The translations under genes were made by a program, and so were the position numbers. The notes beneath the pieces were generated by a model that was not told where the DNA came from, made no database searches, and was given only the letters and a program-made list of their open reading frames with translations. Below, in pieces: positions 26,387-38,400 of a stretch of DNA of 64,000 nt. This stretch comes from Pseudomaricurvus hydrocarbonicus (GTDB lineage Bacteria > Pseudomonadota > Gammaproteobacteria > Pseudomonadales > Cellvibrionaceae). Each line of letters begins with the position of its first letter. Position 1 is the stretch's first letter. The stretch is taken from positions 1 through 64,000 of the forward strand of contig NZ_JAAONZ010000020.1 of assembly GCF_011602365.1 (NCBI RefSeq), written 5' to 3'.

Positions 26387-27415
26387 ATGATTTTTTCCAG
26401 ACGCTCAATAGCCACATTCGGTTTGATAGGTATCATCGCTTCACTGGTTATCATTTATAGCGAGACGATTGTGGGGGCAGTGGATCGTTTATTTCCCCCA
26501 AACATTGAGGACACAGCACTTCTTCAGTGCATAACAGATGCGATGCGAGACAATACCGCGTCCGATCAAAACGTGATTACTCACTTGAAATGCAATGACA
26601 GAGGGATTAAAAGCCTGGCCGGGATTGAGCACTACGGAGAACTGAAATCTCTGGAATTACTCAAAAATCCTATAGCCGATATACAGCCCGTGACAAATTT
26701 GACGTTGCTTGAAGAGTTATCCGTGAGCGAGGCTGAATTTAATGATCTGAGTGCGATAGGCAAGCTGTCAAAGTTGAAAAAATTAACCTTATCGCAGTTT
26801 AAACCCAAGCTCAGCGAACTCTCTGAGCTGTCAACGCTGATAGAATTGCAGGAGCTGTATGTTGCGGCAAACAACATTACCGATTTATCGTTCCTGACTG
26901 ACATGCAGCGCTTGGAAAAGCTCAATGTCTCTTTTAATAAACATATAAATCTCGAGACGCTACCGCAACTGCCAGCTCTGATTGAATTTAATTGTACCTT
27001 CTGCGCGATAGCTGATTTGTCGCCAATGACTCGCATCAAGAGCGTTAAGCGTATTGGCCTGTTCAGTAACGACATTGTCGACATCTCTCCACTCAGTGAG
27101 TTGCTGAGCCTCGAAGACGTTTCTCTGGTAAAAAATCAGGTTTCAGACATTAAACCGTTAACTCATTCTGTGAACATCAAAAGTTTAAACCTGGCCAACA
27201 ACAGGGTTGAAGATTTAGAACCTTTAAGTGGATTAAGCGACCTTCAATATATTCAATTGGTCGGTAATCAAATCACCAGCTTAACGGCACTGGGTGGATT
27301 GGATAAGATCGTTTCGTTACAACTTGAAGGCAATGCAGGCCTAAGTTGTGAGGATTATCGCTGGGCGAAAAAGAATATTGGTGGCTCTATTTACTTTGAC
27401 AAAAATTGCGGTTAA
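26387..27415 (+). CDS. Membrane-anchored leucine-rich-repeat protein
   Basis: A 342-residue protein. A hydrophobic segment at about residues 10-30 is an uncleaved anchor or signal. From residue 65 to 320 there are about eleven leucine-rich repeats of 21-23 residues with the internalin-like pattern L..L..L.L..N.I.DI.PL: for example LKSLELLKNPIADIQPV, LEDVSLVKNQVSDIKPL and IKSLNLANNRVEDLEPL. The end LSCEDYRWAKKN with paired cysteines caps the solenoid. Such proteins bind proteins or peptides on the cell surface or in the periplasm. AAGGAAGG upstream supports the start. Confidence 0.88.
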   Translation: MIFSRRSIATFGLIGIIASLVIIYSETIVGAVDRLFPPNIEDTALLQCITDAMRDNTASDQNVITHLKCNDRGIKSLAGIEHYGELKSLELLKNPIADIQPVTNLTLLEELSVSEAEFNDLSAIGKLSKLKKLTLSQFKPKLSELSELSTLIELQELYVAANNITDLSFLTDMQRLEKLNVSFNKHINLETLPQLPALIEFNCTFCAIADLSPMTRIKSVKRIGLFSNDIVDISPLSELLSLEDVSLVKNQVSDIKPLTHSVNIKSLNLANNRVEDLEPLSGLSDLQYIQLVGNQITSLTALGGLDKIVSLQLEGNAGLSCEDYRWAKKNIGGSIYFDKNCG

Positions 27416-27542
27416 CGAAATTTGGTGTTGCGGGTGTCTGCATTCCAGGCAGCTGAACCATTTAGACGGTACCACGAAATACTCACCATTTTGCTGTGGC
27501 GGCCTGATTGACCTTTGCACGCCATAAAGGAGGCGACTGCTT

Positions 27543-28460
27543 TTGAACAGCACGAATTGTCCGATGAAAACCAGAGAGCTCCATAATCATCATATCGACT
27601 CCACGATCTGGAACGATTTTACGTTTCGAGACGACGATATCATCATTTCGACTTATGCCAAGTCGGGCACCACCTGGATGCAACAAATCATTGCCCAGTT
27701 GTTGTTTAACGGTGCCGAGGGGTTGGAGGTTGCGGAAATGTCGCCCTGGGTTGACCTTCGGGTACCTCCCAAAGCCATAAAACTGCCTGCGATTGAGGCA
27801 CAGTCACATCGACGGTTTTTAAAAACGCATCTGCCTGTGGATGCGTTGGTCTTTTCCGAAAAAGCAAAATACATCTACATCGGCCGGGATGGTCGTGATG
27901 TGTGCTGGAGCTTATATAACCATCATTTAAACGCGAATAAGTCTTGGTACCAAGCGTTAAACGATACGCCGGGCAGGGTCGGCCCGGCAATCGAACCTCC
28001 ACCGTCTTCGGTCGTGCAGTATTTCAATGACTGGCTTGAAAAAGATGGCTTCCCGTTTTGGTCTCTTTGGGAAAACGCTCGTAGCTGGTGGGCCATTCGA
28101 GACTTGCCGAATGTGCATTTCGTTCACTTTTCTGCGTTAAAGGCAGATTTACCGGGTGAAGTGCGCCGCATAGCCGAGTTTATTGAAACCCCCATAGACG
28201 AGTCCCGGTATGGGGAACTGTTGCACCACTGCAGTTTCGATTATATGAAAGCCAATGCGACCAAAAGCGTTCCCTTGGGCGGTGCTTTTTGGGACGGCGG
28301 TGCTGAAACCTTTATTCATAAAGGCACAAATGGCCGCTGGCGGGAACTTCTCTCAGCGGAAGATGTAGCCAGATACGAGCAGCGTGCGGAAGCGGAACTT
28401 GGCCGCGCGTGTGCACACTGGCTGGCCACCGGTGAGATTGCCGAGACCGACTATAGTTAG
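27543..28460 (+). CDS. Sulfotransferase
   Basis: A 305-residue cytoplasmic sulfotransferase that would use PAPS as sulfate donor. The 5'-phosphosulfate loop YAKSGTTWMQQI lies at about residues 37-48 and the 3'-phosphate signature GRDGRDVCWSLYNHH at about 117-131. HFSALKADLPGEVRRIAEFI and a late FIHKGTNGRWRELLS complete the family pattern, including the RKGxxGDWK-like end. AAGGAGG at 27526-27532 favours the TTG at 27543; an in-frame ATG at 27564 is the alternative. The acceptor is unknown. It stands near a surface LRR protein but with no shared pathway evident. Confidence 0.92.
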   Translation: MNSTNCPMKTRELHNHHIDSTIWNDFTFRDDDIIISTYAKSGTTWMQQIIAQLLFNGAEGLEVAEMSPWVDLRVPPKAIKLPAIEAQSHRRFLKTHLPVDALVFSEKAKYIYIGRDGRDVCWSLYNHHLNANKSWYQALNDTPGRVGPAIEPPPSSVVQYFNDWLEKDGFPFWSLWENARSWWAIRDLPNVHFVHFSALKADLPGEVRRIAEFIETPIDESRYGELLHHCSFDYMKANATKSVPLGGAFWDGGAETFIHKGTNGRWRELLSAEDVARYEQRAEAELGRACAHWLATGEIAETDYS

Positions 28461-28485
28461 GTGTCCCTGTATGGAGAGCGTTACT

Positions 28486-28791
28486 ATGGCACGATATTTA
28501 GGCTTGTTTTTCTTGCTGGTGTCAGCGGCAGGCTCGGCGGACGATCGCTATATACAGGGCAAAGTAGTGTCTCTGAGCGGGAGTGATTTGGGCATACATG
28601 TTCGTTTGAATACGGGCAAACCTCTGGATTGTAAAAATTCACCCGGCGACAGTATTCTGGTGAAGCCCGATTATATTGGGGCGCTGTATCTTGCGCCCGC
28701 TTCACTGGGTAAACAGGTTGGCATTTTTGCGGATTTTGATCCCCTCCACAGGGAGTGTGTGGCAAAAGATTTTCAAATAAAAAGCCCTTAA
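28486..28791 (+). CDS. Small exported protein of unknown function
   Basis: A 101-residue protein with a signal peptide (MARYLGLFFLLVSAAGSADD). The mature part has two cysteines and beta-type segments (YIQGKVVSLSGSDLGIHVRL), suggesting a small barrel, possibly OB-like, in the periplasm. I start at ATG 28486 after GGAG 28473-28476; ATG 28471 is an in-frame alternative. It starts 25 bases after the sulfotransferase stop, so the two may share a transcript. No family is recognised. Confidence 0.65.
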   Translation: MARYLGLFFLLVSAAGSADDRYIQGKVVSLSGSDLGIHVRLNTGKPLDCKNSPGDSILVKPDYIGALYLAPASLGKQVGIFADFDPLHRECVAKDFQIKSP

Positions 28792-29436
28792 GTAAGGCGC
28801 GGTGATGGCTTTCATTTGTACCCTCATTTCTGAAGTCGCTGCATAACACCATCCAACATCCTCATTGGCGAATATCATTTGTCTAAAATGACCAGGTTAC
28901 CAGACCCCAAATGGACAGTCCTGAACGTGTGTGGAGTGAGGCTGACATACGCTTAATAGTTGAATTTTGCGTCAAATAATTGTCAATTTTTTTTACAATA
29001 CATGCCTTTCTGATGTTTTTCTTGGTCAAACACTGACACTTTTTAAAAATAAATACTTACAAAACAGGCAGTTCCATTTGCGGGAACGCTAATTGCTTGT
29101 CACGTATTTCTTTGCTGTCATCCATTTACACAGCGCAATTATCTAAAGGTTCCCTCAGACCAGACAGGCACCTGAAGGGATTTCGGCCACGCCAAGCCGA
29201 TGATGTAAGCAGGTTATGTAAAAATTTCGATTGATCACTCGCCCAATGCCCGAAACGGCTGTGAGGTGAGTTTCTTTTCAATACTGCTATCGATGTATAG
29301 CTGCGAAGTGCCTGAGTTGATAAAGGACGGTGTCCGACGATAGTGTCATGCAGCCTGACATACCTGACGTTGATAAATGGCTACGCATGAGTCGTTGTTC
29401 ATCGATGTCCTCAGTTACCACGGATAAGGGTGAAAA
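28792..29436. promoter_or_regulatory. Long leader/promoter region of the giant surface protein gene
   Basis: The 645 bases before the giant gene contain no coding sequence. They are AT-rich at the left (28960-29060) and more structured at the right. CCCTCAG...CTGAAGGG (29153-29179) and TCGGCCACGCCAAGCCGA (29180-29198) can form adjacent hairpins. AAGGG at 29426-29430 is the ribosome binding site. A long structured leader suggests regulation of this costly protein at the RNA level, but no known riboswitch class fits well. Confidence 0.5.
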
Positions 29437-32400
29437 ATGGGTACTTCAATCACGTCGAAAATAAAGCGTTTCAGTCAGCGCAAATTGCCAGCGATTATCA
29501 CCAGCATTAATCAACGCATTGGAGCACTCGGCGCGGGATTGGCCGCCTCGCAATCGGGTGCAACGCTCAAAAACAAGGCCTTGTTTTTTGAGACGCTGGA
29601 AACGCGATTGCTGTTGAACGCCGACCTTCCCGGTGTGGATTTGCTGGTCGCTGTTGATGCAGACCGGGACCATGATTTGCTGGTGCGGATGATTGAAGAC
29701 CAGAAAACCACGGCGAGCGGATCAACCAGCGTGACCCGCCTGGAAGTGGTGGATCTGTCCAATGGCAATGAGATTCTGGGCCGAGCGAACGTCAATACTC
29801 TGAGCTCGCTGACGCTCGATTTGTCTGGTGGTGATGACCGTATCACGGTTGATACCCTGTCATTTGCCGATCACAGCCTTCCAGCCATCACGCTCTTGGG
29901 CGGCGGCGGCAACGATCAGCTGGTGGTCGAGGCGCTGTCGGACACGGTGTGGGAGATTAATGGCGACAACGCCGGCAGGGTCTCCGGCCCGCTCAACATT
30001 GACTTCGACAGTATCGAGACGCTGACCGGAAGCGCCAATAATCAGGACACCTTTATTCTCGGGGTCGACGGAGCCCTTACGGGGGCGGTGGACGGCGGCG
30101 ATGCCGGCTACGATGTGCTGGAGATAGAGGGCTCTTACGCGTCGGTCACTTCCACTGTCTTTGATGCTGCCTCTGGGGTGATTGACCTGGATGGCAAGTT
30201 AATCACTTATGCCGGACTGGAGCCGGTCACCATCCAGAATGCGTTGCAATTTGTGCTGCTGGGCACCAGCGGTGACGATGCCGTGGTTTTGGAAGAAACC
30301 AACAACGGCAGTTTCCAGCTCAGAAGCGACAACGGTACCTTTGAAACCCATATATTCACCGGAGATGTGCAGACCATTGTGCTGGGCTTGTCGACGGGCA
30401 ACGATTCCTTTACCTCGACGCTGACCAGTGACAACGCGTTTGACGGCAACCTTCTTATTCAGGAAACGGCCAATCTCACCCTGGGTGATATCAGCGGCCT
30501 GGCCGGTAACCTCACCATCGATACTCTGTCGGCCTTAAACGAGGCCGAGCCCGGACAGCTGGATTGGGACGGCTCGTCGGTCACCATTGCTGACAATGCC
30601 GTCATTAATCTCGGCGGGGATTTATCGATCACGGTCAATGCCAATACTGTGCAGAACGCCTCCACCATCCAGGAGTTTATCAGCGCGCCAATCGTCAAAG
30701 GCACTCTGGTGGTGGGTGATAATGTCAGCATCAATGCGGGCAATATCGATCTGCTGGTCAACAGCAACAATGAACGGCAGATGTTCCTGGGCATTGATAC
30801 CCAGGCCTTGATCCAGCTGGCGCTGGATGACGCCAAAGTCGCTGAGCTGGCTGACGGTTGGGGGGCATTAACCTTCGCCAGTAACGGCGTGATTACCCGT
30901 GCCCAGGGCAGTTGGCTGGACGACGGCTTCGCCATTGGCCAGGACATTCAAATCAGTCTGGCGGACAATGCCAGTCATCAAACCTATAACATCACTGACG
31001 TCACCGCGACCACCGTGAGCGTTGCCCTGAGTCACGGCGCAACCATGCCCGCTGCCACGGAAACAGAAGCCGACTCCGGCATCCAGGTTACGGGCTATGG
31101 GTTTGATCGCGTGTCCGGTACCGATACGTTGGTGTTTGGTCTGGTGGAGGGCAGCGGCCTGTCCGGCATTGCCCGTCAGGTGCCAAGCGTTAATCCGGAT
31201 GCGACCTTAACGGGCAATCCGGGTTTGGATTTTGTGCACAGTGACAGTGGCCCCGACAGCATCGTGCGGGCTGCGGGAACCTGGCTGGGGGATGGCTTCA
31301 AGGTGGGACAAACCATTGCCATTACCAACGCCGGTGCCAACAACGGCACCTATACCATAGCCGCGACCAACGGCACAGTACTTACCCTGGCGACAGGGGA
31401 AGTCTTGCAGGGTCAGCTCGGTGTCAGCGACGCGGCCATTAGAGGCCATCAGCTGGGCAATTTTATCGATGACGGGTTTGCCGCCGGTGACCTGATCGTG
31501 GTGCAGAATGCCGAGTTGAACAACGGCACTTACACCATCTCGGCGGTTACCGATACGCTCATTACCCTGTCGACCAGTGATGTGACGTCAGCGGAAACTG
31601 TTGACCTGAGTGCAGACGACGCCCCGAACCTCATCGTGCAGGTGGTGAAAAATGATTTGGCTCTGGCCAATGTGCCACTGGTGCTGATGGACGCCAATGG
31701 CAATGTGGTGCAAACCAGTGCCGGCGATGCCCTCAGTTTTACCCAGCAAGAATTGGAAGCGGCTTACGCGGCGTCTGCCGACAACGCTGCGATCAGCGAA
31801 GCCGATGTGCTGGCGTTCCTGGCGGACAACCCGATAACCGATATGCTCGGCGGCTTTGGCCTCAAAGTCTGGTGGAGTGACGTATCGGGTAGCATCACTT
31901 TGGGCCAGAATGTATCGCTGCAAGCCAGTGGCGATGTGAATATTCTGTCGACGGTACAGGTGGAGGTGGCGGCGTCGACGCCCAGTATCGTGGCCGGTGC
32001 CAGTGTCGTCGGTTCCGTGGTGGATGCTTCCGTAACTTTGCAAGAGGGGGTTGTCATCAATGCCGCGGGTCACGTTACGGTGGATGCCACGGCGGAAAAT
32101 ACCATGGAATCCAAGGTCTCGGTGACCTCCGGTTCCATTCAAAATCCCGGCCAGAGTGTGATCAGTGGCATCACCGGCTCGGCCACCGAGTCGGATCCCA
32201 CGGGCTTTTCCAGTTTTACCGCGCCGCTGGTCTCCCAGTCTTTTCTCGGACCTTTGGGTTTTATCCGCGTACCTGGGCCCTCCCTGTCTGTGGCCGTGGG
32301 TATTGCCGATACCGACAGCTCAGTGCATCAGGCTGCCGGTGGCAAAATCCTGGCGAGCAGTGTCGATATTGCCGCCAACAATACCAATAACTATGCGGTG

Positions 32401-35400
32401 GAAGCGTCTTCCACCGTGTTTCAACCCGGGGCCAACATGGGGGTTGGGATCGGCGTGGCGGTCAGCGTCAATGATTCGGACAGTACTGTCACCATTGATG
32501 GCGACGTCATTACCCACGTCGGTCAGGAAGGGGATATCACCATCAGCGCCAGCTCGGTGAATGAGACCAATTCCGTCAGCTCGGCGGCCTGGGTGCGGGA
32601 TGTGCCCCAGTCCGGGGGCGGTGCTGCGTCGCTGTTGGGTGGTTTTAGTGACAGCGTCAAAAATTTCCAAAATAACCTGCGCAACAACACTGCTCTCTCC
32701 GATTTGACCAATGAAAACCCTGGCAAGTTTGAGATGGCGGCGGCCATTTCGGTGCTGGTCAGTGCCAACACGGTCGACGTGATCATTTCGACAAAACCGG
32801 ACGCCACCGGCAATGGCGGTGTGGTGGCCGATGGCAATCTCACGATCAGCAGTTACGCCGAACAAAACCCCGGTGTCGGGGCCGGTGGCTGTGCTGAGTC
32901 CGGTGGCGAAGTGGCACTGGCGGGCGGCATTGCCTTTGCCCGGTATGACAATACCGCCAACGTCACTGTCGCCGAGGGCGCACAGTTGCAAGCCGGTGGC
33001 GCCATGTCGCTGGCGGCCGAAGCGCAGGTGCCCAACCAAATTACCCTGGACGATACCTTTGTCACTGCTTTTACCGATGCCGAAAAGAAACGCGATCTCG
33101 CCATTGTCGCCGCCAATGGCGACGCGGATGCCATTGCCGAAGCCAATGTGGCGTTTAATGAAGAAATTGCGGCCGCCTCGCAAAGCCTGATTAAAACCCT
33201 CTTTGATGCGGTGGGGTTACGCAAGTGGGGGCTGGCGGGTCTGGAAGGCAGCTTGTTTACTACCTACATTAACTCCGGTGCCGGCGGCGAATACGCTTCC
33301 AATGCCCAGGGCGATCAACAGACGGTACTGGACGCCAACGGGCGTGCCGTCCTGAATGGCGATGGTACGGCAAAAACCACCACCCGGGCCGACGCCAAGC
33401 AGGCAAGCGACTACGCCCTGGCCGGCAACATCAATATTTTTGAAGTGCACAATCAGGCCGAGGTGGTGATTCAGGGTGCGGCGATTTTGGACGCGGACGA
33501 TGATCTGACGATTGCCAGTAAGGCCGAAGCGGAAAGCGTCAATGTCACCGGTTTGACCAGTGTCTGGGATATTTTCTGGTCTCGCTTTGGCACCAGCAGT
33601 AACGACGGCGCATCCACCAGCGGAGCCAAAGCCGGTGTGGGTGCCAGTGTGGCCGTACGGGTATTTGATAACACCGCCCGCAGCACTGTTCTGGGTGACA
33701 GCGAGCTCAGTTCTTCGTCGGGCAGTGTGGCTATTTCAAGTAACACACGGGATTTGGCGGTTAACCTGAACGAAATGGGTTCCGATGGCGGCGAAGTCGG
33801 CATTGCCGGCAGCGTTGCGGTGGATGTCATCAGCACCACCACCGAAACCCTGGTGGATGAGTCGGCCCGTCTGTCGGCCTGGAACGATGTTTCCCTGACC
33901 GCCGACAGTGACTTTCTGCAAATCAATGTCGGCCTGGCGGGCACCCGGGTCGACGGTGGTGTGGCCATCGGTGCCGCCATCAGTGTGGATGTGATCGACA
34001 CCACCACCCAGGCCATGGTGATGGATCTGGATGGCAGTGTGATTGATAACGCGGCGGCGATGACCGACGCGGACCTGGCGAACATCCAGGCGGGCCACGA
34101 TGTGTTTGTCACCGCCGCCGCTCAACAGGTGATTGTCGGCGCTCAACTGGCAGGCGCCATGCAGGCAGACCCTGCCTCCGACAGCGGATCGGGTTCGAGT
34201 GGACCTCAGTGGGATTATGAGTGGTCAGGTACCAGCAATCTGATCAACAACAACAGCAGTGCCGCCACCCGCGGCGGTAGCGCGACCTCCACCGATAACG
34301 GCAAGGAAATCGGCGCCGCCGGTGCGGCCAGCGCCGTCATTTCTTCGGCGTCGGTGCATGCGGCTATGGGCTCTGGCAGTTCCGTCAGCGCGGGCAACGC
34401 GATCGACATCAGCGCCGACTTCGACGCCGACACCATTCTGGTGGAAGGCGGGGGCTTGCTGGATTTAACCGCCGAGGGCACCGACCTGGCCATTGCTGGC
34501 GCGGTGGGAGTGACGGTGTTTACCCGCGACGTTGACGCCAGCGTGCAAAACGCAATCGTTTACGGCAATGACCTGACTGTGGCGGCCGCCCAGCGAGATC
34601 TGTTGGTCGTGGTCTCGGCCGGTGGCGCCGGTGGTGCCAAGACCGATACCGCGGTGGGGATCTCGGGCAACATCCATGTGCTGGATAACCAGATTGATGC
34701 CGAGATCAATGGCGGTTTCATTCGCCTCGATCACGATGCCTGGGTGGGGGCGGAATCCGATACCTTGTTGGTCAGCGTGGCCGGCGCCCTGGGCTTTACC
34801 CTGGATGGCACCGGTGTGGGGGCGGCGATTGGTATCTCCCACGCCAACAGCGATGTGTCGGCCCTGATCAACGATGCCGATATTGAGGTCGGTCACGATG
34901 TGATCGTTTATGCCCACCATGGGCATCAGGTGGTGTCGGTCGTCGCCAGCGCCGGTATCGGTTTGGAAAACGCCGGTGCAGGACAGCTGTCGTTACACTT
35001 GTTGACCGGTGATACGGATGCCCGCATTGGCGGTGATTCCCAGATTCAGGCGGACAACAACATCGGTGTGATTGCCGATGGCCAGGTGCAAATGACCACG
35101 GTCACCGGCGGCCTGGCGCTGGGTGGTGATCTGGCAGTGGGAGTTTCCCTGTCGAGCTCGGATATTTACCAGCGTCGCGTGACGGCCACGGTGGGGGACG
35201 GGGTGAACTTGTTGTCCGGCAGTCAGGGGGACACCACGACGCTGGGCAAGGCGCAACTGGGGAGCGGGTATGCCGGTGATACCCTGATCCTGAACGGGGT
35301 GCTGGTCAGCGCCAACGCCGATGACGACATCATCAATATCGTCGTCGGGGTGGCTCTGTCGGAAGATCAGGCCTTACAGGGCTCGGTGTTGGTGGATACC

Positions 35401-38400
35401 AATGAAACCTATGTCTACAGCGGTATCGGCACCGAGCTTTATACCAATGGCCAGGGTATGGCGATGTATCGCGCCGCCGGCAGCAGTGACCGTCACGCGA
35501 TTGTTACCACCAACAACGGTGGTGATATTCAGGTGCAATCGAGCTACGACTATCTGGGGGTGAATATCGTCGGTGGGGTCGCGGGCAGCATCAGCAAGTT
35601 TGCCGTCGGTGCCTCGCTGGATGTGTCGGTGCACTGGCGTGAGGTGGCGGCCGAAATTGGTGGATACAGCGTTCTGGATGCCGATGGCTCGGTACGGGTA
35701 GATGCCCAATTGCATGCGACCCATGTCTATGTGATTTTCAATGCGGGCTTGTCCGGTGGGGGTTCGGCGGGCGCCGGGGCGGTCTCTGTGCCGATTTATA
35801 ACGATACGGTAAACGCCTTCGTGGGTGGTCATGCCCATCTGGTTGCGGGTGATGACGTGGCGGTTATCGCCGGGCATGAGTTCGAGCATACGGCGGTGAA
35901 CGTTGCGTTAGCGGCAGCGGGCGGAAATTTTGCCGGCGGGGTTTCACTGGGAGTGGTGGTACAAAACGATACGGTCCATGCGAGTGTTGGCACTGATGCG
36001 GTGCTAGAGGCCGGCGATACCATTTTGGTGGCGGCGAGCAGTGACGCGAAGCTGGCGGATGCCTCCGGTGGTATTGCGGTGGGTGGCAAAGCCGGTGCTG
36101 GTGCCAGCGCCTTCCTGCTGGTGCGCAATGATGACGTGCGCGCTGAAGTGGCCACCGGGGCTGCCTTGACCGGGCTGGCACTTGGCAGCGGCTTGAGCCG
36201 CACCACCGCGGCTGGAACCACCACCTACCGCGGCGTCGGCGTGGTCGCCGAGTCCAGGGAAAAACTGGTGGGTGTTGCCATTCAGGGCAGTGGTGGGGGC
36301 ACGGCCGGTGTTGCCGGTGCCGTGCCGGTGTCTGTTATTACGGAAACCACGCTGGCGCATGTGCACGATGGTGTGTCGATCAACGCCGGTCACAATATTT
36401 ACGTCATCGCCAAGGATGACACCGAGCTTTATAACATCGCCGGTAACGTCGCCGGGGGCGGCACTGCGGCGGTAGGGGCGAGTATTGATATTGCCAGTGT
36501 CACCAAAACCACCCGGGCCAGTCTTGGCGATCCTGACGATGGTAGCGCCTACGTCGCGACCGATATCGGGGTGACGGCAGAAGCCGGTGGCAACATTGTG
36601 GTCGAAGCCTTCGCTAAAGAGCAAATCGTGTCGGTGGCGGTGGGTATCGCCGGTGCGGGCACCGCAGCGATAGGTATAAACGGCAGTGTCTATGTGTTGG
36701 GTCTGAATACCCACGCCTCCATTGGTGAGAATGCCGATGTGCTGGCCGAAGGTTCGGTGGTGGTCGACGCCCTGCAGGACACCGAAATCGATATGATTGG
36801 TGCTTCCCTGGCCGGGGCCGGTACCGCGGCCATTGTTGGTACTTTCGATATCCCCATCGTCACCAAGGCGGTAACGGCCACGGTGCTCGACGGCGCCGAG
36901 GTGGTGGCCCGGGGTAATCTCACCGGCATCACCACCCACACTGGTACCGTCAGTTCCAATGCCAGTGGTGCAGGCTCCAATTTCATCAATACCGAGTCCG
37001 GCTCGGTCAGTACCCCCACCGATGTGATCGATGGCAGTTTGAATTTGTCCATCCCCCAGGTGGATCAATCGGAAGCCGGTATGTACCTGGCGCGGGATTA
37101 CTCGGCGGATACGGCAGTTGTCACCGGTGTGTCGGTGACGGCCACAAGCCTTGACGATCTGCAAGCCATCACCGGCGGTATCGCCATCGCCGGTAATGCC
37201 GGGATCGCGGTGGTCGCCGGGGTAGATGTCGCGGATATCACGACCTACGCCACGGTCGCCGACGGTGTGACCATTAACCTCAATAGCGACGGTCTGGCCA
37301 GTGAGAATCAATCGGTGACCATTGCCGCCGGCAGTGCACTGGATCATATGGGGGTACTGGCAGCTATCGCTTTGTCCGGTGGTGGCAGCGTCAGTCTGGT
37401 GGGCGATGTGAAAGCCTTGACCACCGATACCCGCGCCAGCGTCGGTGACGCCGATGTCTATGCCAACAACGATATTGTGATTACGGCGGACACCGAGGAG
37501 GATTTGCAGTCCCTGGTGCTGTCCATTGCCGGCGGTTACATCGCGGTCTCTCCGGCGGTCACGGTCATTTCGCTGGACGCCACCACCACTGCCTCGGTGG
37601 CGGCGGGCGCGATGCTGGATGCCGATAACAATGTGCTGATCGTGGCGAGTCATGACACCAATATCGATACCCTCAATGGCGGTGTGGCCGGGGGCGTCGG
37701 GGCGGTCAGTCCGGGGGTGGGTGTGATGGTGGTGGAGAAAACCACCACCGCCACGGTCGGCGACAATGCCCAGGTTGATGCCAGGGCACTGTACAACAGT
37801 ACCGACGGTATTCAGGGCCTGGCGGTGAAGGCCACTTCCAGCGAAAACCTGGATCAGGTTGCTTTTGGTGCCGCCGCTGGCATCGTCGCCGTGGGCGGTT
37901 CGGCGGCCGTGCTGGAAGTGGATTCTGACACCATTGCCGGGATTAACGGCGGTGCACGCATCAATCAAAAAGGCTATTCAGCGGATGCGGCCCCCTTGGA
38001 TCAACAGAACGTTGAGGTGAGCGCTCACAATGTTCTTGAGGTCGATGTGGTGTCCGGCGGCATGGGCATTGGCCTGATTGGTGCCGGTGTCGGTGTCGGG
38101 GTGCTGACCGTGAACAACGATACCGCCGCGTACCTCAATGGCAGCGTCAGTGCCGAGGACGATGTCTCGGTGACGGCGTTGTCTGACCAAAATGTCCACG
38201 GTGTGATTTTTGGGGGTGCCGGTGGCGCCGGTGCACTGGCCGTCGCAGTGGGTATTTTTGACATCGGTGGGGATAAAAGCGGCAGCGGTTACACCTACAC
38301 CGACGGCAATGGTGAACAGGTGCAGAGTGAAGCGACCACCGCACCCAGTGGTCAGGATGAGAATGACAACTCCACGTCCAGCATCGACCCTTCGACGGAT

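Noticed and set aside
29150-29215. Considered as a c-di-GMP-I riboswitch
   Set aside because: Only the CCACGCCAAGCC string is similar. The GAAA-loop stem and the second stem of the consensus are not found, so it is reported only as a possible structured leader.
36004-37968. A 654-codon open frame on the minus strand inside the giant gene
   Set aside because: It is opposite a coherent repetitive protein. Its His/Arg/Gly-rich translation is the mirror of GC-rich repeat codons, with no ribosome binding site or known domain.
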